A program made the translations under genes and the position numbers. Under the pieces are notes generated by a model that was given only the letters and a program-made list of their open reading frames with translations, ran no database searches and had not been told where the DNA came from. Of a DNA stretch of 64,000 bases, positions 1-11,990 are shown one piece after another (the stretch's first letter is position 1; every line of letters starts with the position of its first letter). Source of the DNA: Isoetes taiwanensis (taxonomy: Eukaryota; Streptophyta; Lycopodiopsida; Isoetales; Isoetaceae); contig JAJEKV010000009.1 of NCBI GenBank assembly GCA_021234155.1, positions 12,530,546 through 12,594,545 of the forward strand. The letters run 5' to 3'.

Positions 1-400
1 CCCATTTTCTCTCAGATCTTGTAAGTAGTTTGGCGGATCATTTGGAATACCACCATCACATTCTAGCATAAACCTACTCTAAAAAGAACACATGTGAGTT
101 TTGAAATATCTACCAGAGTTGTTTCTTTATCTCAGGACCCTGTAATATGGTAATCTTGGGCAAGTGAGTGACCTTCGATCTGTCGTGGGAAGGCCGTGTT
201 TGCACACCTCCAACCGGGTTTCTTCTGACGACTCTTCTCTTTGAATGGCTTGTCTCGTACCCCTACATTGCAAAATGTTGAGACCTTACGCCTTTAGGCT
301 AAACTAAAATTTGTACTCAAAAAGACATACCCGGTTCTAAAACGTGAGCCAAACAATGTATCCATGGGGAATGATAGTTTTCTTTCTTTGCTTTCGCCTC

Positions 401-859
401 GGCACTGTTACCTCCTCTGCAGAATACACAGCAGTAGGTCATCGACACGAGAAGAGTGATGTGTATGCATTTGGAATGCTTCGCTAGAGATACTTGGACC
501 GGGCGAAGCCCTTCATGCGGATGCATCACGACATGGAACAACTAACTTGGCAAATCTGTGAGGCCATTGTTTCAATCTGGCCAACTTCAAGAAAAGAAAT
601 CATCGACCCCGTGATGAGGTGCAAATTTTCAGCTGCAGGAGCAATGGGGATTGCTAGCATTGCCTTTGCTTGCATCAATGAAGATGTTGAAGAGAGGCCC
701 CAATGTCACATGTTGTTCAACGTTTGAAAGAGATTGGAGCTATGGCGGATGCCTGGGGTGGATGGAGGTTTCTCATCATCGGTGAGGAGTACCGGACTAT
801 CTGACAAGCACGTGACTCAACCCGACATGGACATGAATAATGTAATCTGTCATGTTTAA
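401..859 (+). pseudogene. Receptor-like kinase, C-terminal kinase lobe fragment (copy 1)
   Basis: The frame starting at 422 reads GHRHEKSDVYAFGML, which matches kinase subdomains VIII-IX (the DVYxFG motif that follows the activation segment). A stop at 485 interrupts it. The same frame resumes with a helix-rich lobe and ends in CINEDVEERP, the conserved Arg region of subdomain XI. A one-base loss just after EERP throws the tail out of frame; in copy 2 that tail reads on through PPMSHVVQRLKEIG to a stop. In plants such kinases are plasma-membrane receptors or cytoplasmic kinases. The ATP-binding lobe and any extracellular domain are not visible here, though they could lie left of the window. 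It cannot make a working kinase as written. Confidence 0.72.
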
Positions 860-1105
860 CGTTACTTCACAAACAATACATCATCCTTCCACAAACCCCT
901 GCATTTTTGCTCTGAGAATACTTTTATGTGGAGGTGTTCAAAGATAAAGTTTAGGCTCGGAGTACATTTTGCATCCCCTTAGCTTTGGTTCGTTGCTCGG
1001 GTCGCCCATCCCCTGCTGCAATCATGGCAACAATGTCTGTATGTGGTGCAGGTCCTTTCATCAGCTTTATCCTACAACAATAATGCACTGTCATCGTAGA
1101 AAGTC
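860..1105. other. Kinase 3' flank, no gene seen (copy 1)
   Basis: This is the sequence between the kinase stop and the next minus-strand coding-like stretch. It contains a few short chance ORFs and no recognisable motif. The copy 2 equivalent is about 33195-33480. Confidence 0.5.
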
Positions 1106-2022
1106 ACAAATTTACAGGCAGAATTTTATGCATGTTAAAGACTGCCTTCATAACCTTGTCAAAGTTTAGTTTTTCATGGACAAACTGCACTCTATAAACT
1201 GCACTCTTATTTTGGTCTAGCTTTTCTTGACCAAATCCAGCCAAGGCATATTTCCTCTGTTTGATCCTCTCCTCCAAGCTGCACTGCAAATAGAAGGGAA
1301 CCTTGTTGCAAACGTGTACCTGGAAATGAATTTTGAAAGGAGATGAAAGCTGAGAAACTTTGAATCTTTTTTCCTCCAAGGTTATCAATTCTTCTCAAGA
1401 CGAATACATGGTCTGGCTGCACCGGATTATGGATTATACATCTTTTTTGTGGAAGCTTTAAACTCGGTAGATAATTCAACCTATATTCCAACGTTGGCAT
1501 CTTTGCGGTAGATGTCATAGTCAATCTTTGGCACAAAGGCTCCGAGTTTGGATCAATGCCAATGGTGGATAATGATTCCAAAGACCTTATGAAAAACACG
1601 GATTTGGATTCTCTTTAGTTGCTCACATTGTATTCCCCTGATCTTCCAAAAGCTCATTTATATCCGAGAAATAAAAAAACACGAGAGGAGTTGAGATTTT
1701 TCAAACGATACACGAAAACGAATTTAGAAAGGAGATGAAAGCCGAGAACTTTTTGCGCAGGATAGAGTGTGGATAAGTATTTCTAGCTCAACCCGGTTAG
1801 CAAGAAGCCTCGAAACCCTCCCTTGGTGTATATAATCCGCGCAACATTCTTATGCCCTTTTGAGTTAGATTGTCGGTGATGCAACATGGGCTTAAAGCTC
1901 CTTCAGGCACGCCGTCCAATTCTGAAATCTGTAGAAGGGATGCAAACTGGCGTTGTAGAGAAAGGGAAAGAAGTCGTAGGGCAGGCCACATCCGGCTGCC
2001 GCCATAGCTAAAAGCTTCATGC
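1104..2022 (-). pseudogene. Unrecognised minus-strand coding-like remnant (copy 1)
   Basis: I do not recognise the product. On the minus strand an ATG at about 2022 opens a frame beginning MKLLAMAAAG, which could be a signal peptide start. It is followed by short open pieces in shifting frames down to about 1104. The longest is 1207-1599, containing FIRSLESLSTIGIDPNS. In copy 2 the overlapping piece reads further upstream (DINELLEDRGIQCEQLKRIK) before the same FIRSLESLSTIGID stretch. That two independently damaged copies preserve this peptide suggests a real former protein. A lectin-domain receptor was considered because of the GID/N-S wording, but no family signature is secure. The adjacent kinase fragment is on the opposite strand, so they are not one gene. 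Confidence 0.35.
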
Positions 2023-2246
2023 TTCTCGAACTCGCAGATGATTGCAATCGGGGTGCGCTCCTTCCTGTTCTACAACAGGCAGAGTAAGGCTCTCGCGTTC
2101 AATTAAAATTACAGAAATCGTCTGATCTCGGCCTGAAAAATCTGAGCCCTCCGATTTAGGGCGTGATGCACTATCCAAAATTTTAAGTGAAATCTGGGCC
2201 GTCGAAAATTTTAGGGTTTTATGCACGACATACACTAAAACTTTAT

Positions 2247-2497
2247 AATAAAGGATGCATTTCCTTCCCAATTGTTGACGCTTAGCTCAACTTGGGGCAA
2301 TCCTTTCACGAGAAAATCTAGAAATGCCTTCCAATCCCATTATGGATGTTATCATCCATAAGCCTATTCTCTCGACTATAAGATCGTAGCTCCTCAATCT
2401 TGCTAGCAGCTCATCCCCTCGTTGCCTTCTTGAAGTAGCAAGGTAACGTTCTTTCGTTACTCGAGACTTTGGGATCCTCCTCGATGTAGAGGTCAAC
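2247..2497 (-). mobile_element. Left remnant of an older LTR element, split by the nested insertion (copy 1)
   Basis: About 250 bp here match the internal sequence at 6556-6822 of the LTR element lying to the right. Both share tgcatttccttcccaat, the caatcctttca / tagaaatgcc block, the caaggtaacgttctttcg block and the final gatgtagaggt. Homology stops exactly where the LTR begins at 2498. The continuation of the older element is found at 13668, immediately beyond the other LTR, with about 260 bp missing between the two halves. The copy 2 equivalent is 34564-34811. Confidence 0.62.
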
Positions 2498-4046
2498 TGT
2501 GACGTCCCCTACTCGTATACGGTGCACTCACCATATACAAACAGGAGTTCATCCCCCATACCAGCTCCATGCTAATATAGGGCCCTCCACGTGTCACTGC
2601 AACCTTGATGAGTTCCAGTGGGAAGAATGAAGAGGTCATTTTACCCTGTCTCCCTTCAAGGCCTACCTAGCTGCGGAAGCGTAAACATGCATGTCAGTAT
2701 ACAACATCTACATCACATGACCATCACAAAGGATGGCTCACCACATATCTGCATAGGCAAAGATCAGTACATCACATATGGAGATCCTACCCAAGGCTCA
2801 GACTCGAAGGGGATGACTAACGGCTTGGGTCTCCAGAGGTCATTGCAGACAGAATTCATAGCAATGGATTTGGCTGGCATAAGAACATGGCTTAGGGTAG
2901 TCCACTCCATCCGCCCCTCCTGTGCACACTTTGCAGAGTAGGTTGAAAAGTGTTGGGACCTGACTGTAGCCCGCCGGATGCATAGCCAAGGGGGCTATTC
3001 CTGGGTTGCATCTCCCCAGTTCTGATGGGGCAGGTAGGGATCACTCCCACCAGAGATTGGCATGCTGACTCAAGGTGACTAGAGGGCCACTGCCCGTACT
3101 CGACTTGAACTCCATGGAAGGTGTACACCACCCCAATAGTGTCGAACCCATGCAAAGCCCTCACACAGTGGCAGAGCATTAGGTCTAGTGCACAATAGTT
3201 CCCGATAGGCTTTACTACCAGATGGACATGATCATGAGTCAGGACATGAACCTCCTTGCCAGTCTGGCCCCTTCACCCACAACCAGGTGTGGTTCTTGTA
3301 CACAGGCCGAATTTAATAGTGCGTTAAAGAGGGCTAGCTAGGAGCATCAACTACCAGGCTTTAGGGTCTCTACCCCCACTTCCCAATACAATGAGTCCAC
3401 AGAGATCATCATCACATACATATCACAGAAGAACTAAAGAACAAGATTTAATCTAAATCACAGAGTTAGGTTCTTTAGTTAAGGCTTGGTATCTAGAGAT
3501 CTAGATGGCTCCTATGGGAAAATCAATAGGCTAAACCTACTTACTCTATGTTTGGGAGGCAGTTTAGACTATTGAATTGGCAAAATACCTGATCCTTGGC
3601 TCGCTCCTCCTGCTCTGAACGCATCCATGCTGCAGAACTGCTTGAAGATGAAGCTAGAAAGGAAAGCTGATGGGCTAAACTGCTCAGACAGACTTTGGGA
3701 GGCGAGATTGGCTCTTGGAGCAAGCAAAACAGAGCTCTAGAAGGCTGTGGACGAAAATGGAAAGTTAGGGTTTCCTATACTTATATAGACTAAGGATTAG
3801 GGCTAGGGTTTCCTATTTCTCCCTTGAGCATGTGGGATAAATGGGTGTGTGGCCCACTTGCCTATATTAATTAAGTGGGCTAAAGTGTACACATGAATAA
3901 TAAATGTGCACACACTTGCAAGTTGCCCCCTAGGGTGCTACTTGCTTAACTACACGTAGGCGTACACGTCAATCGGGATGGCGTGTACGCGTGACGATGC
4001 AGTACAGTATACATCCTTGGACCGTATACTGTGCTGGAACGTCACA
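2498..4046 (-). repeat. 3' LTR of the minus-strand retrotransposon (copy 1)
   Basis: The LTR is 1,549 bp and begins TGTGACGT and ends ACGTCACA, so it has the canonical TG...CA ends. The ends also form a longer imperfect inverted repeat, because about 10-15 bp further in both carry GTATACGG. TGACGT is a core site for plant bZIP factors. The purine tract next to it (4047-4060 on the plus strand, ttctccccacctt) is itself duplicated about 40 bp further in. The full-length LTR is complete here but shortened at the other end of the element. Confidence 0.8.
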
Positions 4047-6555
4047 TTCTCCCCACCTTGAAATGATGTTGTCCGCAGCATCGAGGTTCTCCCCACCTTG
4101 GAATCTTCCTGTCCTGCAACCAACTTGATGCATACAATTATTATTATAGTTATACAGTTATTAGAATGACCCTAAGGTAATGTTTAAGACATTATTGTAC
4201 TATTTCATTATCCAATTAACTTGTCACTTCATAACTTAATCAACGCAAGGTAATTACTAACCTTACTTAATACAACATTTAAGTTTATCAAAGTTTATCA
4301 CTTTCATACAAAATTTACACTTCCAAGGTACTCTTCATCCTTGCAACACGTTATAACAAAATTTGTGTTGCAAGTCTTTGCACCTTGAAATCCTGCATTA
4401 ATTTTACAATATCTATAATTACATACTTACTAGCTTACACAAGATTTAGGCGATTAGTTTCAATGGTAAAAATCACAACTACTCTAGAACTATGTATACA
4501 AGTGCTCGTGATGCAACTCCCCGCCGGCTCTTCGTTCTCATTGGCCTCCTGGGTTCACACCACGCTAGAATATTAACTTAAAGTTGGTTATGAGGGAACC
4601 ACCCATACTAACTTCCTAAATGGATGCAAGACTAATCTCCCGGCGTAGGAAGAGGATGCTTCTTCATTGCTTTCCTAAAAACCTCCTTGAGCTGAACTAC
4701 TAGCTCGAGGTTATACTACCTTGCACTCGATCATGGCCCCCAAGGGTTTAAGGGTCGTTTAAGACGATCCTATCATTGCCCATGATTGGGTGCTACCTTA
4801 TGCATGACTTCCCTGATCATGCATACCCCAGTGCTCCATGGCCCAGAGGGTTTAAGCTAGAGAACATCCCTGCTGATCTCATCATCGCCCATGTTCACTT
4901 CCAATTTATTGCATGTCCTTCCCCTATGGACATGCTTACATTACGGTGCAGCATCTGCTAGAGAACCATTTAAGATAGTCTCATCATCGCCCATGTTCAC
5001 CATTTGACTAAGTTAAGCAAACCGTGGTCATGCCTACATTGACAATACACCACGTTCTAGAGATCGCCATAGCGGTCTCATCATCGGTAATGACATCACT
5101 TTACGTATGCAACCTATACTAACATAAGCTGCATACATAGACTAACTTGAAACCTGCATGATTTCTGCTGGCTCCTTTAATGCATGCGATTAACATAATT
5201 ACCCTAAGGTAATATTTATGAATTAACATTATCATAGTATCGGATACATTACTTCCGATAGTACAATTATATTTACTCTAAGCTTTACAATATTTAACGA
5301 CTTTTAGATCGCGATTATTTAAACAATAACCCTGATTTAGACCTATTGTTACATATACAAGGTTTTTAATTATCATACACAAGAATCAGATGTGCTTCTT
5401 ATTCTCTTCCTTGGGTCCTGCATTACCCTTGGAAGTATAACCCTAAGATGCACTTACATATATCTGGATTCTATTTCCTATTTATTTTTATAAGGACCCT
5501 GGGGTCATATAACTATCCTTGGAAGGAATTGCATCCTTGCGAAGGATTAATTAACATGCTACCTCACATTATCGTTGTTATTTAACTTATTTCCCTATGA
5601 TACATATACGTACGGCAAATTCTATGCAGTTATTAGGATCTATATTTAACTTATCAATAAGGCACATTAAAGCTTATAATACATGCGCACACCTTACCTA
5701 AGGCTAGAACGCATCCACCCATTGAGCCGGCGTCGAGTAATTTGGAGATGACTTGGTCGTTGCATTGCTCCCATACTTTTGCTCCACTTCGTTGGTGTAG
5801 TTAGCTACCACGTTAGTCTCGCACGTTGAAGGCCTCCTGAGCACTAAGGTATCTATCTATCTTACGCTCTATTCGCTTCGGCCATTGCCGGAGCTATTCT
5901 ACGGGTCGGTCAATTCGATGGCCCTTCAATCCCTAAGATGCAAGTACGTTCAATCATAAGATTGAGCCCCTCCCCCACTTTCTTCGAAAAAAAAATGGTC
6001 CTGCATCCCTTCAATGACGTTGTACACAACGTCATATCTATTCTCTCCCCTTAAGAGGTTATATGCTTCTTACTTAGCGCATTAATTTACTAGCCTTAGC
6101 TAACATATATAACCATCTAAGATGGATGCACATATTATGTTATCATTTATTTCAATATAGTTATGGGTTACCTACTTAGTTAGAACGATGCTAAACCACA
6201 AGGTTTTGTCATCATGACAATTCCTTTTGTCTCAAAAGACTATTTGATTACTATAATTCTTATTTTAGATGTACCTTGCATGTATTATTCTTTTATATTC
6301 TAGAGATTCCCCCTTTCTTAGTTATTTAAACTCTTGAAATATTCCTACCAATCGAATTGATGCCATCGTAACAAGTTGGCCGGACTTGTTAGATTACTTC
6401 TTTTCTTTCGGTTGGATTATTCTTTGGAGGTACTAGATTTATACATGGTCAACAATTATCCTAGTAATGAATCCTTCTTAGCGAGGAGATCAATCTCACC
6501 AAGTGGTTTCAATATGTTGGATGGCTGTTAACAATCGTGTATAATTTTAGTTACT
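4047..6555. other. AT-rich 3' internal region of the LTR element (copy 1)
   Basis: This is about 2.5 kb between the polypurine tract and the repeated unit at 6556, with no credible coding frame. It contains accctaaggtaat twice (4170 and 5210) and a degenerate series of tcatcatcgcccatg-type repeats at about 4730-5090. Its right part, about 5160-6555, has a diverged relative in the spacer at 30390-31330. The copy 2 equivalent is 36381-38904. Confidence 0.55.
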
Positions 6556-9500
6556 CCTATGCATTTCCTTCCCAATCCTTGACGCTTAGCTCAATATTGG
6601 GGCAATCCTTTCAGCGAGAATATCTAGAAATGCCTCCTAATCCCAATATGGATGTTACCATCCATACATTTAACCTACTAAGCCCCATGGCCTTAGATCC
6701 TCGAGCTTGCTGGAAGCTCATCCACTCGTTGCTTGCTTGAAGCAGCAAGGTAACGTTCTTTCGAGTCGCTCGATACTTCGGTCTCCTTGACGTGGCTCCT
6801 CCTTGATGTAGAGGTTGACTTTGTTTGTTAGAAGCCTCTCATTGCTGGTGGCTTTGATGGCGTAGTTGATCACTTGAAATCTTCCATGCCTGAAGGTGGC
6901 GCCGTTGAAAAAGATCTTTCATCTTGAACTCTTTGTCTTGGCAGCTAAAGGGCGACTCTGGATCCAATATTGTTTCTTCGACTCCATCGACGTCTCACAC
7001 GTCGAGTCCTCCTGTCGCTATCGTGTTGCCCGAAGAGTGTTGAGGATGTTGATTGCTTCACCCCTGCAAATTGCCTGACATCTCTTCCTTTGATCTGTTA
7101 TGCTATGGGAGGGAAGGAATAACAAGGGAACTATACATGCAAAGCATATAGCTTACATAATTACAATTACTACTAGAGCTATTAGGTCCCCCTTGTGCCT
7201 CCCTTCGAGTTTCACACCTACTCCTTGGCAATGTCATTGGTGTTCCTCCCGGTGCAATGGTGTTGATGATCTATATCCTCCCTATTTATGCGTCGGCTCA
7301 TACTCGAGGGGTAACTTGTTGATATACTTGGGCCCTCAGGTGTTTGTCGGCTATGGCGCAACACGCTTTGCATCACATTCTAACTAAAGGTGTGTTGGTC
7401 GTTGATGCTTCGACATTTTGGTGCACTTCTGATCCTGTTCTTCTTGGTAATTGTTCCCCTTCATGATGCTTGAAGCTATTTGGAGGTGTCTCTTGAGGTT
7501 GTCTTGTGATTAGTTTGGCTATACTCCTGCGGAGTTGTTCTCTTCTGCGTTGTTCTTTGAATCGTCGATCCTTGGGTTCACCAAGTTGCATGCAAGTCAT
7601 CGGCTCGACTTCGCCCTGAGTAAACTTCTCCCTCGAGCTTCCAATCTTATTTATTTGATCCCTCGATCACATGGCTTGGGCGTTGTCCGCGTTCTCTGGT
7701 GCTATCTTTGTCTTCTTGTCTTGAGGTACCTTCCCGTGACCTTGATTGTGCTCGTCGGTTTTGATCCTCACTGTTAAGCCTCTAGGGGCTCGTGGAAGAA
7801 GTCGGTTGCTAGCACTTCTCCGACTTTCAGTTCCTTTCCTTTGTCCCTCATGTCGGGTCTCGGCAAGTAAAGCATCATGGCTCTCCTCCTGGCGGCTATG
7901 TTGTGGGGATGATGGATCCTTATATCTGCTTGCGACTTGACCCTTGAGTTGAAGAAGTACACGCCTTAGACATACTCTTGTCGTTGAATAGCACGGCTAT
8001 TATCTTGAACTCTCTTTTTTGCCAAAGGTGCTTGATTGCTATCCTTGTCGTTAAGGTGTCGAATGCTTCTATCTTGGGGCGTTTGAGGTCCCACATGTGG
8101 GAGATCTGATCGGCTTCTTCTCTTCTAATTCTTGGTAGAAGTACGTGAAGCCATCACCTAGTTGTTGAAGGCATATCTCCTCGTCGCGGTGCCTTTAGGT
8201 AAGTGCATCTCCATCTATCTGGCGTGTCATAGCGCATCACCCTATATCACCACAAGGTGGAATTATGGTCGTCGAGATGTTGCCTTCTTAGTTGTTGATG
8301 TGTCGGTCGTCCGAAGAATTTTCTCGACGTCTGCGTCGGCTTGGGTGCGTGGCAGCGGCTTACGAAGATGTTTGCGGCGTTCCTCCTATTGTTGAGGACA
8401 CTTGTGTCATGATGTCGTCAAGTGCTGCCACTGCTACAAGAGGTAGTGTTGCATTACGGCGATGTCCTGGTGCAGCGTTGATGATCTTGACATGACCGGC
8501 GTTGTCTCTTATCGACATTGTCTTTGGGCCAGTGGTCTTCGGCTATAGTTGTGCTTGTTTGCTTCATCATTTTGGCATTCGAAGTGATGGAGTTTCTTGA
8601 TCTAAGCGCTAAATCCCTAAAACATGACTCTAAACTCATGTTTCTCCACTATATATGTGAGCCCCCGAAATATACAATAGACATATACGCATTTACATTG
8701 GGATTTTAATTCATCCACTTTTCCAAAACAACTAAGAAGATATACTTAAATGTGTATACTCCTTTATTGTGACGTCCCCTCCTCCTATCGCGTTTGATTC
8801 TTCAGTTTTGCTGCTTATTCTTCGTTCTGGTTGACTCTAGGATTCCTTGAGATGCTGCTACTATTGTTGACCTTTATGTCTGATCCGAGCTCGTCACTCC
8901 AGGTTGTGAAGAGTGTTCGTCATTGTGATCCCTTGAAAAAGATGCTCCTCCTTAATGTGTATGTCCGTCGTGAGGAATGCGGTGACCGCTCAACGTCCCT
9001 ACATGCGGTGTGTCGTTGCAAGGTTGCCGATGTGCGGTGCCATTGATCGCTTGCGTAGGATCACCTGGCTGTTGCAGTCGGGCATTCTTGAATGTCTTCA
9101 AGCTCACGATGATCGTGGGTGGGTGGGCGGGCATTGTCGTTCCTCCAGGTTGAATTTCTCGGTAGCGACTCATTTGCTTGGGCTTTGCTTCATTTCGAGA
9201 TGCCTCTCCTGTGCCTGGAAGTGTGGTCGTCTCCATTGCACCTACCATAGCTCCTTCTGGTCGCCTTTATGTGATTTGTACCTGCTGGCTAGGCTGTCTC
9301 CTTCGTCCTTTGGGTCCCATCCACTTGAGTCTCGCACTACTTGGCTGAAGTAGTAAAGTCGTCCTTCCTTCGGTTTCTAGGTGTTTTACGGGTCCCAATT
9401 CTTGTTCGGCGAATATTCTCCTCCTTGATCTTGCCCCTAATGCTGATGTAGGCCTTCAAATTCGGAGATGTTCCTTCCACGATATCGTCTCCTCCCCATC

Positions 9501-10200
9501 ATGGTCTCCTACTTTTGGAACCCGATGAAAGTTCTCCTGCTGGTGCAAAGGGAGTTGGAAGCTTCGTCATGGTCAGCCTTAGGTGCTTTGTAGTTGCCTA
9601 GCTTGGTTTGCTCCTTTTGTTGGCGTTGCATGACATTCGCTTGGCTGCATGGGCTGCAAGGTCGTGGTGGTCTTCCCTCCGGTTTCTATCTGCTCTTGTG
9701 TCGCCATGACTTCTCTCCTCGGCGGAAGATTATGCCCTCGGCCCCTAGCTTCGTGATGCTAGCGCGGCATCGATGTCTAACGTCTTCACCACGTATTTTT
9801 TTGCCTTGCGTTCTTCCATTTGAAACTCATGTGCGTCGAGTTGGTGAAGGCGTCGACATCCTCTTTCTGATGTGAGCTCGTGGATGTGGTAGCCGGGAGG
9901 TTGCCATCTAGAAGATTCTTGATGCCGTTGGTTACCAAATATTCTTCCCATTTGATGAAGATTGATGATAGGCCGGTGGTGTTCTGTTCTATGCGTTTGT
10001 CGGTTGAGGTGTTTGTCGTTGTGCTTCCCTCTCTTGGAGTGCGCCTTTTGGTCTCCTCTCCTTATCAATGCGTACATCGGCCGGGTCCCCGATGTCTTCA
10101 AGAAGTTGTGCCTCTAGCTCTTCTGTGGCTCTGGCCCTGTACTTCGAAGGCAACGCTCGTATACCCTAGAGTCTAAGGGTCTACTTGAAAGGCTCTCCTA
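6556..10200 (-). mobile_element. Decayed coding-like internal unit of the LTR element, minus strand (copy 1)
   Basis: This is a GC-richer stretch whose minus strand gives short, frame-shifted but protein-like pieces. Examples are WEEYLVTNGIKNLL near 9950, a KxGNYKAPKADHGE-like piece near 9590 that is better read in copy 2, and IRIHHPHNIAARRRAMMLYL at 7774-7962. None shows a recognisable gag, protease, RT, RNase H or integrase motif, so I cannot name the protein. A diverged second version of 7085-9230 lies at 13668-15646, and both have copy 2 counterparts (38905-42540 and 46000-47980), making four related units in the window. At 8769 there is a tgtgacgtcccct string identical to the LTR terminus, absent from the 13668 version. 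Confidence 0.42.
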
Positions 10201-11218
10201 CAATATTCTGGGCTCTATAAGCAAGCAAGATGGCTCGAGCAGCATTACTGGAGACATATCTATAACCTTCAAGTCTATGGACATTAGGACGTGTGGTATG
10301 GCATGAAATGAGGTTTGTTTTGCAAAGCCTTCATGATGTTTGAGGCATACTCTAAGGTCCTAGCAAAGTTGGTTTTGGGGAGGGGGAGGTGTCCAATCTC
10401 TACACATGGAGTGACTTGGGCAGCTTTAGACTCTAGCTCCTTTTTAGATATCCTGGCAATAGGGAGTGTCAATGTGGCGGCTATATAAGTCAAACTCTAT
10501 TAGAAGGACACAGAATTAGGTCAAGGTTTATGCCTTTGGCATGAGCAGAGGTGATGTACCAACAGTTGGACTTGGGTTGCTATGCTGAGGTCTAGATGAC
10601 TATAACAAAGGGGTGTTCTTGAGCACTTCTATCTAGGAGTAAGGCATCAGCTTCGAGCCGAGAGCAATACTTGCGAGGTACTAATGGGGTATGCTTCTAT
10701 TTACAAACAAACCACAGTTTGGAAAAACACTTCAAGGGTTTGAGCAATTTTGGTCATTTTGAGCTGGGGTTTGACATTTCTAGCCTAATTTCAGGATTCT
10801 AGACTGTCTAACGGTTGAAGCGTCCATTAGCTCGTTGGAACTGTCTCGGAGTCTAGTTTCTGAATTGGGGCGGCACATTCCGTAATTCATCCGGAGGAGA
10901 GAGTAATGGCCGAAAAGGTGACAAGGGGTCACAGATCACTGCCATAGCGACTTCACAGATCTGCAATTGTTTTTATGATGTGTGGCTACTTGGAGTAGCT
11001 AGATTAGTCTGGAAGGCTAATAAGCCAGATGCCAGAGCTTTGTATTTGCCAGAGCACTTGTGTTTTGCCATAACCCAGTGGATCCGATTGGGTGGTTAAT
11101 GGTGCTGCCATATCAATTGTGCATGAATAAAGTTTCTTTAGTCCGGTGTTCTATTATTTCATTATGGTTCTATGATTCTGTGATGCCACAACTTCCCAAA
11201 TATACATGAATTGTATCA
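10201..11218 (+). other. Possible LTR or leader upstream of a forward primer site (copy 1)
   Basis: This is sequence before the forward primer-binding site at 11221. It ends ttgtatca, compatible with an LTR terminus. No second copy of the sequence is in the window apart from the segmental copy (42541-43589), so LTR status is unproven. It contains the left arm (10815-10837) of a perfect 23-bp inverted repeat whose partner is at 11316-11338. Confidence 0.3.
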
Positions 11219-11220
11219 AG

Positions 11221-11232
11221 TGGTATCAGAGC
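11221..11232 (+). promoter_or_regulatory. Primer-binding site, tRNA-iMet type, plus orientation (copy 1)
   Basis: TGGTATCAGAGC is the standard plant LTR-retrotransposon primer site, complementary to the 3' end of initiator tRNA-Met. It lies two bases after a possible LTR end. The copy 2 equivalent is 43592-43603. Confidence 0.7.
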
Positions 11233-11427
11233 GAAGGTTTGCGACTCTTTTGGGAACCATGGGCAATGGGACCACCAGTGGAATTTGGACTCTCTAATCT
11301 GTGAGGGGAGATTAGCAACGAGCTAATGGACGCTTCAATCGGCCAAATGTCTAACGGTCCTATTGCAACAAATTTCAGGCGATTTGGAGCTCTGTAACTC
11401 AAGTTATGGAGGTTCAAAGTTTGGATG

Positions 11428-11492
11428 ACTCATGGTATGCGCCAGGGGCTCAACCTAATTTTTAGGTCAGGGTCCAGGCGCACACCATGAGT
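11428..11492. repeat. Hairpin 1, nested palindrome (copy 1)
   Basis: The outer arms are actcatggt / accatgagt, continued by tgcgcc / ggcgca. The inner arms are acctaa / ttaggt around a short A/T loop. The copy 2 equivalent is 43798-43862. It is the first of two related hairpin units about 490 bp apart. Confidence 0.75.
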
Positions 11493-11920
11493 CTTTTTCC
11501 CCTGTTTGGTCACTTAAGGTCCAACTCTAATGAAACAAAAGGCAATTATTGGAGATACAACCTAATTAAGAGCATTATATCATACAAAACTTGTATGAAT
11601 AGAATGCTGAGTTACAAAAAAAAATTATTTACATGAATACTCAACATACAAGTCACTCTTTTGCATGGAGAGTACATGCTCGAGAGTCTTCAAAATGTTG
11701 AGGCTTTCGTTGTGCTGCTGCTTGTATTGCCAGCAACATATCACCCGTTGCTCTCTTCGAATTGTCGAATCCGTGTAGGATCTCTCGAGTCCACCTTACG
11801 AAGGGCTTGGGGAAACATTAGGGTTTCCACATGAAATTTCAACTTGTCTAATTAATTAGAACAAAATTATATACTAGCTTAGAACATCTGGTTACTTTAA
11901 AAAATTTCTAAGTAAAATTA

Positions 11921-11990
11921 CTCACCTTTGTCTGTGGGGGGCTCGACCTAAATTTTTAGGTGGGGCTCTCTGGCGCTTATCTGAGTGAGC
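11921..11990. repeat. Hairpin 2, related palindrome (copy 1)
   Basis: This has the same plan as the hairpin at 11428, with ctcac / gtgag outer arms and gacctaaatttttaggt in the centre. In copy 2 (44281-44344) the centre is a near-perfect palindrome, ctcgacctaaa / tttaggtcgag. Both hairpins are followed by similar text (agtccaa, then aacaaaa.gcaattattg), so a unit of about 490 bp has been tandemly duplicated. Confidence 0.7.

Noticed and set aside
1104-2022. Lectin-domain receptor for the minus-strand remnant
   Set aside because: A GID/N-S phrase suggested it, but the order of motifs does not match the lectin fold and the strand is opposite to the kinase fragment.
7100-10176. Many plus-strand ORFs of 60-130 codons in the GC-richer unit
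   Set aside because: They are rich in Cys, Arg, Ser and Leu with no motif, and look like antisense shadows of the minus-strand coding-like unit.
6556-10200. Possible endogenous pararetrovirus
   Set aside because: There is no movement-protein, coat zinc-knuckle or RT motif, and the unit is bounded by LTRs with a primer site and purine tract, which fits an LTR retrotransposon better.
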